DNA from: Panopea generosa
Taxonomy: Eukaryota; Mollusca; Bivalvia; Adapedonta; Hiatellidae
NCBI GenBank assembly: GCA_029582155.1
Contig: CM055911.1
Coordinates: 24,319,514-24,383,513 of the forward strand
Length of the DNA: 64,000 nt
Direction: 5' to 3'
Shown here: in pieces, positions 22,465 to 34,309 of the stretch
How positions within the stretch are numbered: the first letter of the stretch is position 1
How the letters are laid out: each line of letters begins with the position of its first letter
Program-made: the position numbers and the translations under genes
The notes under the pieces: generated by a model
What the model saw: only the letters and a program-made list of their open reading frames with translations
Told to the model about the DNA's origin: nothing
The model's database searches: none

Positions 22465-23545
22465 TAAGTGTGACCTTGACCTTTGTGTAACCTTGACATC
22501 TGATGTAATGGTCTGGGTATTTCAACAGTTAAATGCTGCTGAAACATCATCATGACATGCTGATCACTTGTGTCAAGCTATTTTAAAATCCCTAAATGTA
22601 AGACAAAGTTACAGATCAATTGTTGATCAATTGAGCCAAGTGTTTTTGAAATCCATCCATGTATGATAAAGTTAAAGGACTGACTTGAAATCTCAAACAG
22701 ATTCGAAGTGTTGTCATATATACTTAAAGTGTGACCTTCACCTTTGAGATATGGGTCTAAGTTTTACTTATGACACGTAGTCATGTCAGCTTGATAAATT
22801 CAGCCAAGTTAAAGGCCGCGTGAAGACAAAGTCAATGACCAGACATACAATATCAAACAAATTGAAAGTGTGTCCTTGATCTTTGAGGAAAGGTTCTGAG
22901 TCTTACATGCAACACTTAATTATGTCATGTTGATCAACTGAGCCAAGTGTTTTTAAAATTTATCCATAGACGACGGAAAAAGAAATGTAAAAATGACCGA
23001 AAGTGTTGTCAAACAAAGTTGAATTGTGACTTTGACCTTTGAAGTGGAAGTTTGGGTATTAAGTGCAACACGTCGTCATGTTATATTGATCATTTATAAC
23101 AAGTATTTATAAAAATTCATCTATGCATGACAAAGTTACAGGCCCGACATAAAATCTCACAGACTCAAAGTGTGACCTTGACCTTTGAGGTACGGGTGTT
23201 GGTCTTACTCGCGACACGTCGTCATGTTATGTTGATCAATTGTAGCGAGTATCATTAAAATCCATCTATGCATGACAAAGTTACAGGCTGGACATGAAAT
23301 CTCACAGACTCAAAGTGTTGTTAAACAAACTTGAATTGCGACCTTGATCTTTGAGGTACGGGTGTGGGTCTTACTCGCGACACGTCGTCATGTTATGTTG
23401 ATCATTTGTACCAAGTATCATTAAAATCCATCTATGCATGACAAAGTTACAGACCGGACACGAAATCTCACACAGACTCAAAGTGTATTCAAACAAACTC
23501 AAATTGTGACCTTGAACTTCGAGGTACGGGTGTGGGTTTTATAGC
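22465..23545. repeat. Tandem repeat rich in TGACCTTGACCTTTG
   Basis: Seven or so units of about 140-170 bp, each starting near GTGACCTTGACCTTTGAGG and containing ACACGTCGTCATGTTATGTT, ATCCATCTATGCATGACAAA and ATCTCACAGACTCAAAGTGT. The first units are the most diverged. The start motif includes TCAAGGTCA on minus, the site type bound by ERR-like nuclear receptors. Confidence 0.8.
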
Positions 23546-23744
23546 AAAATAGTAAATACATGTATGTGCAAGAAGGACTATTAGGGCAGAATATACACTA
23601 TGTCTATGTCTTGGTAAGGCTAGCTAGCCAGTACTATAGCTGAAATGTATTTAATTTCATGTAATTTCTTTTTTAATCTGGCTGTGGATGTGGGGGTCTA
23701 TGTGCCAACGTTAATAAACAGGGCTGTTTAGTTTTAATACAATA

Positions 23745-24120
23745 AAAAAAGTTGGAGATGGAGGGTGTCTTGGGGTTGGTAACAAAGTTGAAAAGGGACA
23801 GTGTATCTTATTCCATACAGAACAAAATTTTAAGAAAACAATTGGAGGGGGTGGGGGTCTTTGGGTTGGTAACAAACGGGCAGAATAGTATTAAATTTAA
23901 AAAAAAAAAAATCTTAAAAAGAAAAAAATGGGGGGGGGGGGGGGGGGGGGTTCCTTGTGGTCAGTAACAATGTTGAAATGGTACAAAGTATTTAAATTAA
24001 AACAACAAAATTTAAAATATAAAAATAAAAAAATGGGCAGGGATGTTGGTTGGGTAAGAGTGATGGTTTTAGGGTCAGTTGAAATGGGGCAGAGTATTTG
24101 GCGATGTGTTCCTAATGGTG
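23745..24120. repeat. Degenerate G-rich repeat with poly(G)
   Basis: About four diverged units of about 90-100 bases (GGGGTTGGTAACAA..., AAAATTTTAAGAAAA...). A run of about 21 G lies at 23,930-23,950. Confidence 0.6.
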
Positions 24121-24296
24121 AATGTAATGCTTAAGCTATATTAGAATACAGATTTTCTCAAAATTGTCATATCTTGATATTTTTTTATTATAGATGACCG
24201 TGCATGTGGTATTGATAGAGTCCTAGTGCAGAGATGATTACAACTTACAGGTCTCATTATTTAGCTTTAAATGACACAAAAAACAACTTTCAGTTG

Positions 24297-25880
24297 GTAG
24301 GGGTGGTGGTGGTGGTGTTGTGCTAGTAGTCGTTTTCGTGGTGTTGGTTATAGTGGTAGTTGTTGCAGTTGTGATGTCATTAGTGGTTGTGGTGGTGGTT
24401 GTGATTGTGGTGGTTGTGGCGGTGGTGGTTGTAGTGGTGGTTGTGGTTGTAGGGGTTTGTTGTTGTGCTGGTGGTTGTGGTGATGGTTGTAGGTGTGGTG
24501 GTGGTTGTGGTGGTTGTTGTGGTGTGATTGTTGGCTGGAACTGTGGTTGTAGGGATGGTGGTGGTGGTGCTAGTTGTGATAGTAATCGTTTTCTAGGTGT
24601 TGGTAATAGTTGTAGTTGTTGTGGTTGTGGTGTCATTGGTGGTTGGGTTTATGGTTGTAGGGGTGGTGGTGGTGGTGGTTGTGGTAGTATTCGTTTTCGT
24701 GGTGTTGGTAATAGTGGTAGTTGTTGTGGTTGTGTTGTCATTGGTGGTTGGGGTTGTGGTTGTAGGGGTGGTAGTTGTACTTGTTGTGGTGGTAGGGGTG
24801 GTGGTGGTTGTAGGGTAGGTTGTGGTGGTGATGGTTGTGATAGTAGTCGTTTTCGTGGTGTTGGTAATAGTGGTAGTTGTTGTGGTTGTAGTGCCACTGG
24901 TGGTTGGGGTTGTGGTTGTAGGGGTTGTAGTTGTACTTGTGGTGGTGGTAGGGGTGGTGGTGGTTTTAGGGTAGGTTGTGGTGGTGGTGGTGGTGATGGT
25001 TGTGATAGTAGTCGTTTTCATGGTGTTGGTAAAAGTGGTATTTGTTGTGGTTGTGGTGTCATTGGGGGTTGTGGTTGTGATAGTAGTCGTTTTCGTGGTG
25101 TAAATTAAAGTGGTAGTTGTTGTGGTTGTGATGTCATTGGTGGTGGTTGTGGTGGTAGTAGAAGGAGTGTTGGTAGTGGTTGTTGTGGTGGTGATAGTTT
25201 TAGGTGTGGTAGTTGTTGTTGTGGTGGTGGTGGTGGTTGTAGCTGTGATAATAGTCGTTTTCGTGATGTTGGTAATAGTGGTAGTTGTTGTGGTTGTGGT
25301 GTCATTGGTGGCTGTGGTTGTAAGGGTGTTGGTTGTGGCTATGGTTGTTGGTGTGGTGTTGTGGTTATTGTTATAGGTGTTGAGGTGTCTGTGGTGATGA
25401 TGGTGGTGGTTGTGGTAGTTGTGGTGGTGGTTGTGGTTGTAGGGGTTGTAATTGTGCTTGTGGTGATGGCTGTAAGGGTGGTGGTTGTGGCTGTTGTAAG
25501 GGTGGTGGTTGTGCTGGTGGTTGTTAGGGTGGTGGTTGTGGCTATGGTTGTGTTGTAGGTTGTTATTGTTGTAGGTGTGGTGGTGGCTGTGGTTGTGGTG
25601 ATGATGGTGGTGGTTGTGGTAGTTGTGGTGGTGGTTGTGGTTGTATGGGTGGTAATTGTGCTTGTGGTGATGGCTGTAGGGGTGGTGGTTGTTCTTGTGG
25701 TGGTTGTAGGGGTGGTGGTTGTGGTTGTTAGTCGTTTTCGTGGTGTTGGTAGTATAGTAGTTGTAGTAGTGTTTGTATTTGGTGAATGTGTTGGTTAAAG
25801 TGGTGGTTGTTATGATGGTTGTTGTTGTGTTGGAGTTGGTTGTTGTAGTGGCTGTTGTTGTGATGGCGGTGATGGTCTTT
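24297..25880. repeat. G/T-rich imperfect repeat, unit 2
   Basis: Same composition and islands as at the window start, with its left edge visible at about 24,297. The TCGTTTTCGTGGTGTTGG island recurs near 24,330, 24,690, 24,850, 25,090 and 25,735, showing amplification of a longer module containing the triplet repeat. Confidence 0.85.
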
Positions 25881-25914
25881 GAAGTGGTCATTGTTGATGG
25901 GGGTGGCAATGGTT

Positions 25915-26116
25915 GTTAGTAGTAGTAGTAATAGTAGTAGTAGTAGTAGTAGTGGAAGTGGTAGCGGTAGTAGTGGTACCGGCAGTGGTAGTAGTAGTAG
26001 TGGTAGTGGTAGTGGTAGTAGTAGTAGTATTAGTAGTGGTAGTGGTAGTGGTAGTGGTAGTGGTAGTAGTAGTAGTAGTAGTGGTAGTAGTAGTAGTATT
26101 GGTAGTGGTAGCGTTA
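25915..26116. repeat. (AGT)n microsatellite, unit 2
   Basis: Same locus as the unit 1 tract, with more GGT interruptions and a GGTACCGGCAGTGG island. Confidence 0.9.
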
Positions 26117-26545
26117 TAGTTATCATTATCATTTAACTTACCTAGATCCTAGTCAGTAGGCGACGAACTTCTTTGGTAAATCAAAGAGAATATAGTATGA
26201 CCGATATAAAGCCTATTAAGGCGAGTAAGTATCCCAGAACATGCACTCTTTAAAATGTCTAAGCAGTGTGCAACAGTATCGAGCACTTGATAGATAAAAT
26301 TAAAACATACGTGATACCGGTATATTCGTCTAAACTGCAGTATAACTATATTCCTTCTAATAAATTAGCTGGTACGATTCGTAAAACATGCTGACCGCGA
26401 GGAACGTGCGTGGAAATACACATGTATTTATTGTGTAGCGCCCATCCAAAGTGAATTTCCACTTATTGTACATGCTGACAAGCGTAGAAAAATCGCCTTT
26501 ACTGGTAACTTTTGTCCTTGAGATTATTAGTCAGCGCAGAAACCT

Positions 26546-26659
26546 GGGCTGCGTTCAGCACCGTTAAACAGCAAACACGTTTAATGCCTGGTTGGACCAG
26601 TGTCCAGGAAAATATGTTTGCTAACGTTATCAAACGTTTGACAGATCTGAATGCAGCCC
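26546..26659. mobile_element. Candidate MITE, unit 2 copy
   Basis: Same element carried by the segmental duplication. The right inverted repeat has one mismatch (CTGAATGCAGCCC). Confidence 0.45.
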
Positions 26660-27199
26660 TGCTCTGATGGAAACGAAAGTATGCTAGATAATGTGATGCG
26701 ATCTTTACAAAAGCAGCGGCTGTTCATACGAACCCCTGCGATTTAGGCGCCGGAACCGTCATGTTCACCGTGCACTTTAGAGACTGGATTAGGTCCGATC
26801 GCCAAAAAAAAGCTTAACAAACCGTGTGCGTGGGGTATATATTTATGTTAAATATCTCCGTTTGTTCGATCCGGCTATTGGTGAAATTGATTCTTATATT
26901 TTATATAGATCATTTATATATGACGTTGCGTCAGATAGAGGCGTACAGTACGTAACACGATGTTACGTTATCTTACGTGTCGATTTTCGACTTTAATCAA
27001 CGGTTCAGTCACTATTTTTGCCTATTTACGTATTTAGAAATAACAAAAGGTTTATTTATATTACAAGAAACCTTTACTGAATGGGCTACTGTTTCTTGTT
27101 CTTGCAATTCGTATTCAAAGTTTACTTCTTATTTAATTACATGCATTTTCATACACAAAAAGGTAAAAAGCATTTCATATAACAACCCTTCAAATACAT

Positions 27200-27325
27200 T
27201 GATTAATTGGTTGACTGATTGATTGACTGAATGGTTGGCTGAATGGTTGATTTAATGATTGATTGAATGTGATTGATTGATTGATTGATTGATTGAATGT
27301 TTGATTGATTCATTGATTCATTGTA
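27200..27325. repeat. (TTGA)n tract, unit 2
   Basis: Unit 2 counterpart, slightly shorter, with an ATTCATTG ending. Confidence 0.85.
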
Positions 27326-28489
27326 TGGTTTGGTATAATAGTATTTAGAAGACAGACTATATTAAAACATTGACATGGCGAAAGTATTACTATCGACGAA
27401 ATAAACAATGATCTTTAATAATCATTGCACTTTCTAAATGCCCGTCGAAAATGATGTTAACGTTACTTGATTTTACGGTGTTACATTATGGCTAGACATC
27501 GGAAAAATAACACCATAGTCATATAGGACGGCATACGTTGTTCAACAAAAAAAATAGAACTTTTAAACCGGTATATAAATTAACAATTAACAACATTGGT
27601 CAATTATTTTATAGATGTTACATCGCGGCTAGACATTTAATTTCACGACTTGATATCGATAAAAACGTCATTCTTTAATTTCTCAAAAATAGGTTTTCAT
27701 TAAAGTGATATAAGGAACTATTTTCTTGATAAAATGGAGAAAGTAGAGCATAAGAAAGCATTTTAAATTGATTTTTTACATAGCGAATCGATGAAAGAAA
27801 AAAAAACCTTACGCTTCATGTTATCACTTATACTGATTTCTGATTTGAAATTGTGATATCACTTAGAACTCTCGACAGCACGTCAAATAACGGACTTTGG
27901 GCAAGGAGTCTTTTTACGTTCCTGACATTTTATTTTGTTTCTTATAAAAACATATTCTTTAAAAAAAAATAAAATTAAATTAAAAAAATATTTTTTTTAT
28001 TTTGTATTTGTAAAAATAACTGAATATAATGGTATATATTTAAAATTTCGATAAATGACGATATTTTAAAATTGGCAAGTACGAGATTTTTTGCTATGTA
28101 CGCCAACATTCGGCGTGCGTGTGCGTGCGAAGGAAGTAAATGTTTACGCTTTCAGAATCTTATTATAGGTTATAGGGTTGCTGAAAGTCTAAATTTGGCT
28201 ATACCACCTAGTAGTAGTGTATTAGCGTCTCGTTTTTAATTAACGCTACGTAAGCCAAACAACAAGTAAGGTAGTTGCTGGGTTTGCAGGTCCATGATGA
28301 AATAAAGGTAGACATTATAACCAAAACAGTTAGATAATGTGTCTATATAACAAATATAAAACATCTAACATGGCACAAAACGCTTTAGAACAATAAATTG
28401 ATGTACATACATGGAGAGCACTATTCATCACTTTTCTCGAATGACAGACGCATATATATTCTTGATAAAAACGCATGAACGGTAGAAAT

Positions 28490-28755
28490 TTAAATGATTG
28501 ATTGAATATTTAGCGTCATTTTTATGCCATCAATGGCTAAGAGACGATCAGTTAACCTAATAACTGTTTCCTTGGATCCTGGAAGGTTAACCAGTACTCG
28601 AGCACACCACATCTCCGCAAGTTACCGATACTGACTTTCTCACTTGAACCAGCGGTGAGAGACGAAATTCAATGATAATGAAACGCAATGTCGTATATTA
28701 ATCATCACGAAGAATGTGGCCGGGCATAAATTCGAACTTTGATTGTCAGACGCAC
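28490..28755 (-). mobile_element. SINE A, unit 2 (head deleted)
   Basis: Unit 2 counterpart of the copy at 3,758. A deletion joins GACGCAC to ATAAAATACG and removes the start of the tRNA head. Confidence 0.75.
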
Positions 28756-28935
28756 ATAAAATACGGTCTCGAAACTCAAGATCTACTATAGAAAATTCAT
28801 CATGAATCCCAAATCCAAACTGTGAATCATTTAAAAATTCTTTGACATATTCAGGAGCTGTAAATTGGAATTCCGTACCAGATTTTGTCAAGTTGTCAGA
28901 TGTGGTTTTTTTTTACTGTTTAAAGTGGAGATCAT

Positions 28936-29282
28936 AGTTTACCAACCAATATATAATAATAAATATTATACCAACCACATATATAATAATCAATAGTATA
29001 CCAATCAATATATAATAATAAATAGTATACCAACCATATATATAATAATAAATAGTATACCAACCATATATATAATAATAAATAGTATACCAACCAATAT
29101 ATAATAATAATAAATAGTATACCAACCAATATATAATAATAAATAGTATACCAACCACATATATACTAATAAATAGTATATCAACCATATATATAATAAT
29201 AAATAGTAAACCAACCAATATATAATAATAAATACTATACCAACCAATATATAATAATAAATAGTATACCAACCATATATAT
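28936..29282. repeat. 29-30 bp minisatellite, unit 2 (collapsed)
   Basis: About 12 copies of the same monomer. The array ends abruptly and joins SINE B directly, so about 1 kb including SINE C is missing. Confidence 0.95.
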
Positions 29283-29297
29283 ACTCGCATATAAGGC

Positions 29298-29530
29298 AAT
29301 GTTCAACACATTTCAGGTTATATATGGCATATCCAGTTTAACTGGTGGAAGAAGACCTCAGACTGAGTAGAACCTTCCTTCAAGGCCGCAAGTTACTGGA
29401 AACGATTTCACATACAGTTTTTGGTGCGAGCGGGACTCGAACCTACGACCTTAGCGGTGAGAGGTAAGTTAACTTGAGACGGCGCATTAGACCACTTGGT
29501 CACAGATGAATCTACTTGTTCAAACAAGTT
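29298..29530 (-). mobile_element. SINE B, unit 2
   Basis: Unit 2 counterpart, with both promoter boxes intact. Its 3' end abuts the collapsed minisatellite. Confidence 0.75.
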
Positions 29531-29763
29531 CGACAAGTTTGAAAAGTTTGTCAAGTTAATTTCCATTATTTCCCGAAGGTCTGAGACCCATGCGGAATAG
29601 TCACATATATGTGATTACAAATGAAACGACACAATAGTGTATAGTTAACTTCGTATAAACATGATAACATAATTGTATACAATATCATAAAGCTCTTAAT
29701 TCTATGATATTATATAATGATAAAAGTTTAATAGTAATTGCCATGGTTAAACTACTTGATAGA

Positions 29764-29788
29764 GGGGGTGGGGGGGGGGGGGGGGGGG
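29764..29788. repeat. Poly(G) run, unit 2
   Basis: Shorter counterpart. A second G-rich run at about 30,090-30,103 belongs to the local tandem doubling. Confidence 0.9.
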
Positions 29789-29811
29789 CGGTATTAATAT
29801 AAATGCTTAAA

Positions 29812-30075
29812 ATAGATTGATTGATTGAATACTAAGCGTTATTTTATGCCGTCGTGGGCTAACAGACGATCAGTTAACCTAACCACTGTTTCCTGGGAGT
29901 CTGAAAGGTTAACCAGTACTCGAGCACAACCCATCTCCGCAAGTAACTAATAACTTCTCTTGAATCAGCGGTGAGAGACGAATGATGATGAGACAAAATG
30001 TCGTACGTCAAGGAGACTGTTACGGGGCGGGGATTCAAACTCATGACCCCTGGATTACAGATTGAAATAGAGGGT
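29812..30075 (-). mobile_element. SINE A, unit 2, outer tandem copy
   Basis: First of two adjacent SINE A copies downstream of TLP copy 2. It is separated from the next by a short G-rich run, so SINE and G-run were duplicated together. Confidence 0.7.
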
Positions 30076-30124
30076 GTTGTGGATAACAAATGGGGGTGGG
30101 GGGGCGGTATTGATACAAATGCTT

Positions 30125-30385
30125 GAAATAATTTGATTGATTGAATATTTAGCGTTATTTATGCCGTCGTGGGCTAACAGACGATCAGTTAACCTAACCA
30201 CTGTTTCCTGGGATTCTGAAAGGTTAACCAGTACTCGAGCACAACCCATCTCCGCAGGTAACTAATAACTTCTCCACTTGAATCAGCGGTGAGAGACGAA
30301 TGATGATGAGACACAATGTCGTACGTCACGGAGACTGTTACGGGGCGGGGATTCAAACTCACGAACCCTGGATTACAGATTGAAA
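30125..30385 (-). mobile_element. SINE A, unit 2, inner tandem copy
   Basis: Second of the tandem pair. It sits at the position of the single SINE in units 1 and 3. Confidence 0.7.
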
Positions 30386-30455
30386 TAGAGGGTGTTGTGA
30401 ATAACAAATGATCAAAATTAGAATAATGTTTTATAATCGTATCACGGTGAAAAAT

Positions 30456-33400
30456 TTAGCAGAATGTAATATCATAAGCAGATCGACCGCCATTTCCACG
30501 GCAGGTGAATGTACTTGTTTGGTCATCGTAAGCGTAGCTGTAAGCTTCTTGGCAAGCGTTTTTAAATGTCCGTGCGTATCCAAAATATGGGCATGTTTGG
30601 GGCGTGTTGTGAGCGTTACGACAGCAGTAGTCGTCTCTGTTGAAAGCCAGGCATGCGCTCTTGCACGCCACGATGCCGCCCGTTCCGTGTACCTGCAGTT
30701 CACGGGGACACATGGCGTTTAGATCGGTGTTACATCCCGCTCTGCCGCAGTAGTAGTGACCGTGGTTAGCGGTGTCGTGGGTTCCGGGGGTGGGGGCCAT
30801 GGATAGTTTGAGGTTGAAGCCATCTACAAGGCTGATGTCATAAAAGTCCTGGTTTCCTGCGCCGTCAAACGTGATCTCTGCCAGGGTTGCTGTAACATAA
30901 ACATGAAATATTAAAACTATCTGTCTCTTGTTAAAACTTTAAAGCATATATTTCATATAAACGGGTTTTTTTCATACATTTATGCATGGAACGACTGAGT
31001 AGAAAACAGTAAATAACAACACGTGGATATTCAGAACCACTCATTGATAAAACCAAGATGTTTTAAAGTTGCTCCAGTAGATTTCAGTATAACTCTGGAT
31101 TTCAATTTGAAATAAAATTTGAAACTTTTGCAATAAGTATTTCCCAAGACAAACAGAATAGAATTAATAGGGCTTTACGGCGAACCAACACATTATAGGT
31201 TATTCGACGCCAACAGGAAGGAAGATTCCAGATTCACTCTACATGTACAAAACCAACAAATTAACATACAGATCTAAAAAAAAACATCAACTAATGAATA
31301 TGCAGAATGAACCTAGACCCTTGATACTCATCCTCGCTGTTCCTGGGATCCGACAAGCAGTTAAACAGTACTTGATACACTCAGTTCCCGCAAGTCACTG
31401 ACAACTTCACCACATATTGTGAGGTGGGAGATTCGTGACAGTTTCTAGCCAAATATCAGAGACTCAGAAAATGCAGGGATTCGAACTAAGACCCGTGAAT
31501 GTACAGACAGACGAATAACTGACTGAGTTAGCTGGCCCCACAGTGTATATAAATTATTCCCATTCGTTCTATTGGTAACGATTTTTTAAAAAAGTGTACT
31601 AAATGTAAAAACTGTTCATACTATAATGTAAAAAAACTAAACTCTTCAGTGTAAGGACTCCGAGATAGTTTTTATCCCAAATCAATAAAGTACTGCCGAT
31701 GTGAAGTTAAGTAAGTGAAAACTGATATCTTGCGATATTTAGTTAACTGAATATCGATATTAAGCCATGTGAAAATCGATAGTTCGCGGTATTTGAGGAC
31801 TTTCCCGAATATAGATACCTGGGGGGATACCGCCCGCACCGGAACAGTGTAAGCGACCGCCACCACAATCTCCTGTTTCACAACTGCTACCCCCACAGCC
31901 TGTCCTGCCCCAGACACGCCCTGACCAATGATCTCTAACCGTCAGGGTATGTGACTGGCCGCTGTATAACTTAAAACCACCTGGGAAATAAAATCGCAAA
32001 ATTATCGATTATCATCACAGAACACTATGGAACAGGTAATCGTTAATAGCTAATTAACAAATTAATAATTAATTAACAAATAATAACACTGTGACTCTGT
32101 TAATCACTAACCATTAACTGTGTACATCAGATCAGCAATAAAACTTTCAAAAGACGAGGTTCACGGATCTCCAAAAGTGCCCTGATTAATGAATTGAAGT
32201 TTTTTGCAAAATTTAATAATTTCTATTTTAACCATACTTTATTCTTTTGAAAAATATATATTTTGTTTTTTCAGTTTTTCATTTTTCACTCAATACATCA
32301 CCGTTAAAATGTATATGTAGAGCGAAAATATGCAATTTTTCCTACATTTTAAGCTATTTTATATAAATATATTATGACGGTTTTGTTAACGGTGAAGGAA
32401 CTCTTGCTACAAGTAAATATTTACAGTTATTTCCCATAGTGCACTATAAAACGAACAGAATAAATAGCTTTGTGTGGCTAGAATGCCTTTACTATACATA
32501 CAATGTATATAAAAAAATGGCGGGAAAGGAAAATTTGCCTTAATTTTAACCGCAATTGGAGTCATTCTATGAATAGAAAAAAAAACATAAAATTAAAAAA
32601 TAAAATATACATAATTTAAAAGAATACTTTTTATCTAATAATACAAATACACCAAGCTTTGCTGGAAAATAAGTATTCACAATAAATGCCTTTTACATGG
32701 TCATTATTGGGACTTTATGAACCTGGTCCTTCGAGACCGAATCATTGAAACTTTATAGTAAGAAAATATTAAAAAAGAACTCTTTTTATAAGGCCTCTTT
32801 GACTTTCCTACATATACGTATATAACATCTTTTGTTTTTTAACATGAAAAGTCACCAAAAATACTTCCAAAATATTGTGTATTATTTCTCATACTAAATA
32901 TGTTATTATACTTTTGGCACGATTATAAATATAATTTACTACATAGTTGAGCCCTTTTGTGTCACGGTAGGAAGATGGTTGCATTAAAAAAAAACTTCCT
33001 ATGTAATTTGGTTTGAAATATTGTCAAAGACAGTTCATAGGGGCATATACTGCAATAAGACATTACTGGTGTTAAACAGCGACTTATATACAGAATTTTA
33101 ACAGATGCGGCATGTTTTTAACAGCATTTGAGGCCCTTTCTAAAAAAAAACATCATTGGTAAGTGTGGTATGCCCCCCACGCCACCCCAAAAAAATGGTC
33201 TGTGAAATAACAATATATTTTATAATAGGTTTCGATGTATCGGAAAAAAATTCTAAGTGAAATATTGTTTTTACCGTCGAAATTGTATACCTTATTATAA
33301 GAATAAGAACAACATTCAACTGTGTAGTCAGACCTATAGGGTCACAAAACAAGAGGTTTGGGCTATGGCTTACCATTGCTGCCAGAGGGAGGGAGAACAC

Positions 33401-33503
33401 CAACCCATACTTCCTTGCCACAATTGTTTCTAATATGCATTTGATGTTTGCCATTGACAACGGCTATGCCAACGAGCGATAAAATCAGTGCCAGTGACGC
33501 CAT
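30456..33503 (-). CDS. Thaumatin-like protein, copy 2 (three exons)
   Basis: Exons are 33503-33374, 31980-31819 and 30889-30456, with the same lengths (130, 162 and 434 bases) and intron phases as copy 1, so the 241-residue frame is intact. Against copy 1 I read five replacements: R52Q in exon 2 and, in exon 3, N to D (CNTDLNAMC), V to I (GGIVACKSAC), K to N and R to Q (TFKNACQEAYSYAYDD). Exon 1 is identical at protein level. All 16 cysteines and the acidic-cleft residues remain. Downstream of the stop lies a tandemly doubled SINE plus G-run not seen in the other copies. The gene is head-to-tail with copies 1 and 3. Purifying selection or great youth would both explain the intact state; expression is not visible here. 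Confidence 0.92.
31310..31540 (-). mobile_element. SINE A-like element in intron 2 of TLP copy 2
   Basis: Counterpart of the element at 7,415. Confidence 0.6.
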
Positions 33504-33627
33504 GACAGTTTACTGAATAAAATAAATGAATACATTGTAGCTGTACAGTAATAAAATGAATGAACAATAATGAACGGCTAATATTAAGAAATGATCCAAT
33601 GAATGAATTATTTTGAGAGCGTAGCCC

Positions 33628-33646
33628 AATTAGTTTGAAACTAATT
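33628..33646. promoter_or_regulatory. 19 bp palindrome upstream of TLP copy 2
   Basis: Identical to the copy 1 palindrome and at the same distance from the start codon. Confidence 0.35.
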
Positions 33647-33682
33647 CATTCATGCATTCATTCATTCATTCATTCACTCAAT
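33645..33682. repeat. (ATTC)n microsatellite upstream of TLP copy 2
   Basis: Short counterpart, with one ATGC interruption. Confidence 0.9.
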
Positions 33683-34309
33683 CAGTGAAATAAATCAGTT
33701 GACATTTTTTGGTGTTATTTTAAAAATATTTTCAAATGTATTTGACAACTAAATGTTTCATTAAAATTAGTCTAATACATTCTATCATAAATTTGTACAA
33801 TTTTTCGAAAGAAAACAACAAGATTTCCTATATTGAAAAAAATATTTATTTAACTTAAATTACTTCTATCTCTATTTTTCTTGGTAAAAAAGATGACAAA
33901 AGTTGGGGGGAAAATATCAAATTTAAATTTTGTTAAAAAATGGACATGTTTTTGGCTTCAATCTAGATACATGTAGTTAATAATCACTGACTTATATTTA
34001 ATACAAGTATTGACAATATGAAATTCACGCCTACAATAATAAGCAGAAAAAATAACTGTTAAAAGGACCAATGTCTTAATTTGTATTTCTTAATTTCATT
34101 AAGATTAATTCATTTTTAAAAATAAATCACCAAGCGTCATCATGAAAACAACAATCACATGCTCTGTTTGCAAATTACCCTTCATGATCAGTTTATTAGG
34201 GGCACCATACTGTTATATGACCAATAAACTTATTACCCGAGGCAAATAAAGACAATAAAACTGATTAATTTATCCCGCGTTGCAACGTTACGACGAACTA
34301 CTTTTAACG

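Larger units (their letters stand above)
24297..34309. repeat. Segmental duplication unit 2
   Basis: Homologous to unit 1 from the G/T-rich repeat to CTTTTAACG at 34,309, where the minus-strand LINE begins. Specific changes are a collapsed minisatellite (28,936-29,282) with loss of the adjoining SINE C, loss of the tRNA head of the SINE at 28,490-28,755, and a tandem doubling of SINE plus G-run at 29,764-30,400. Confidence 0.9.
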
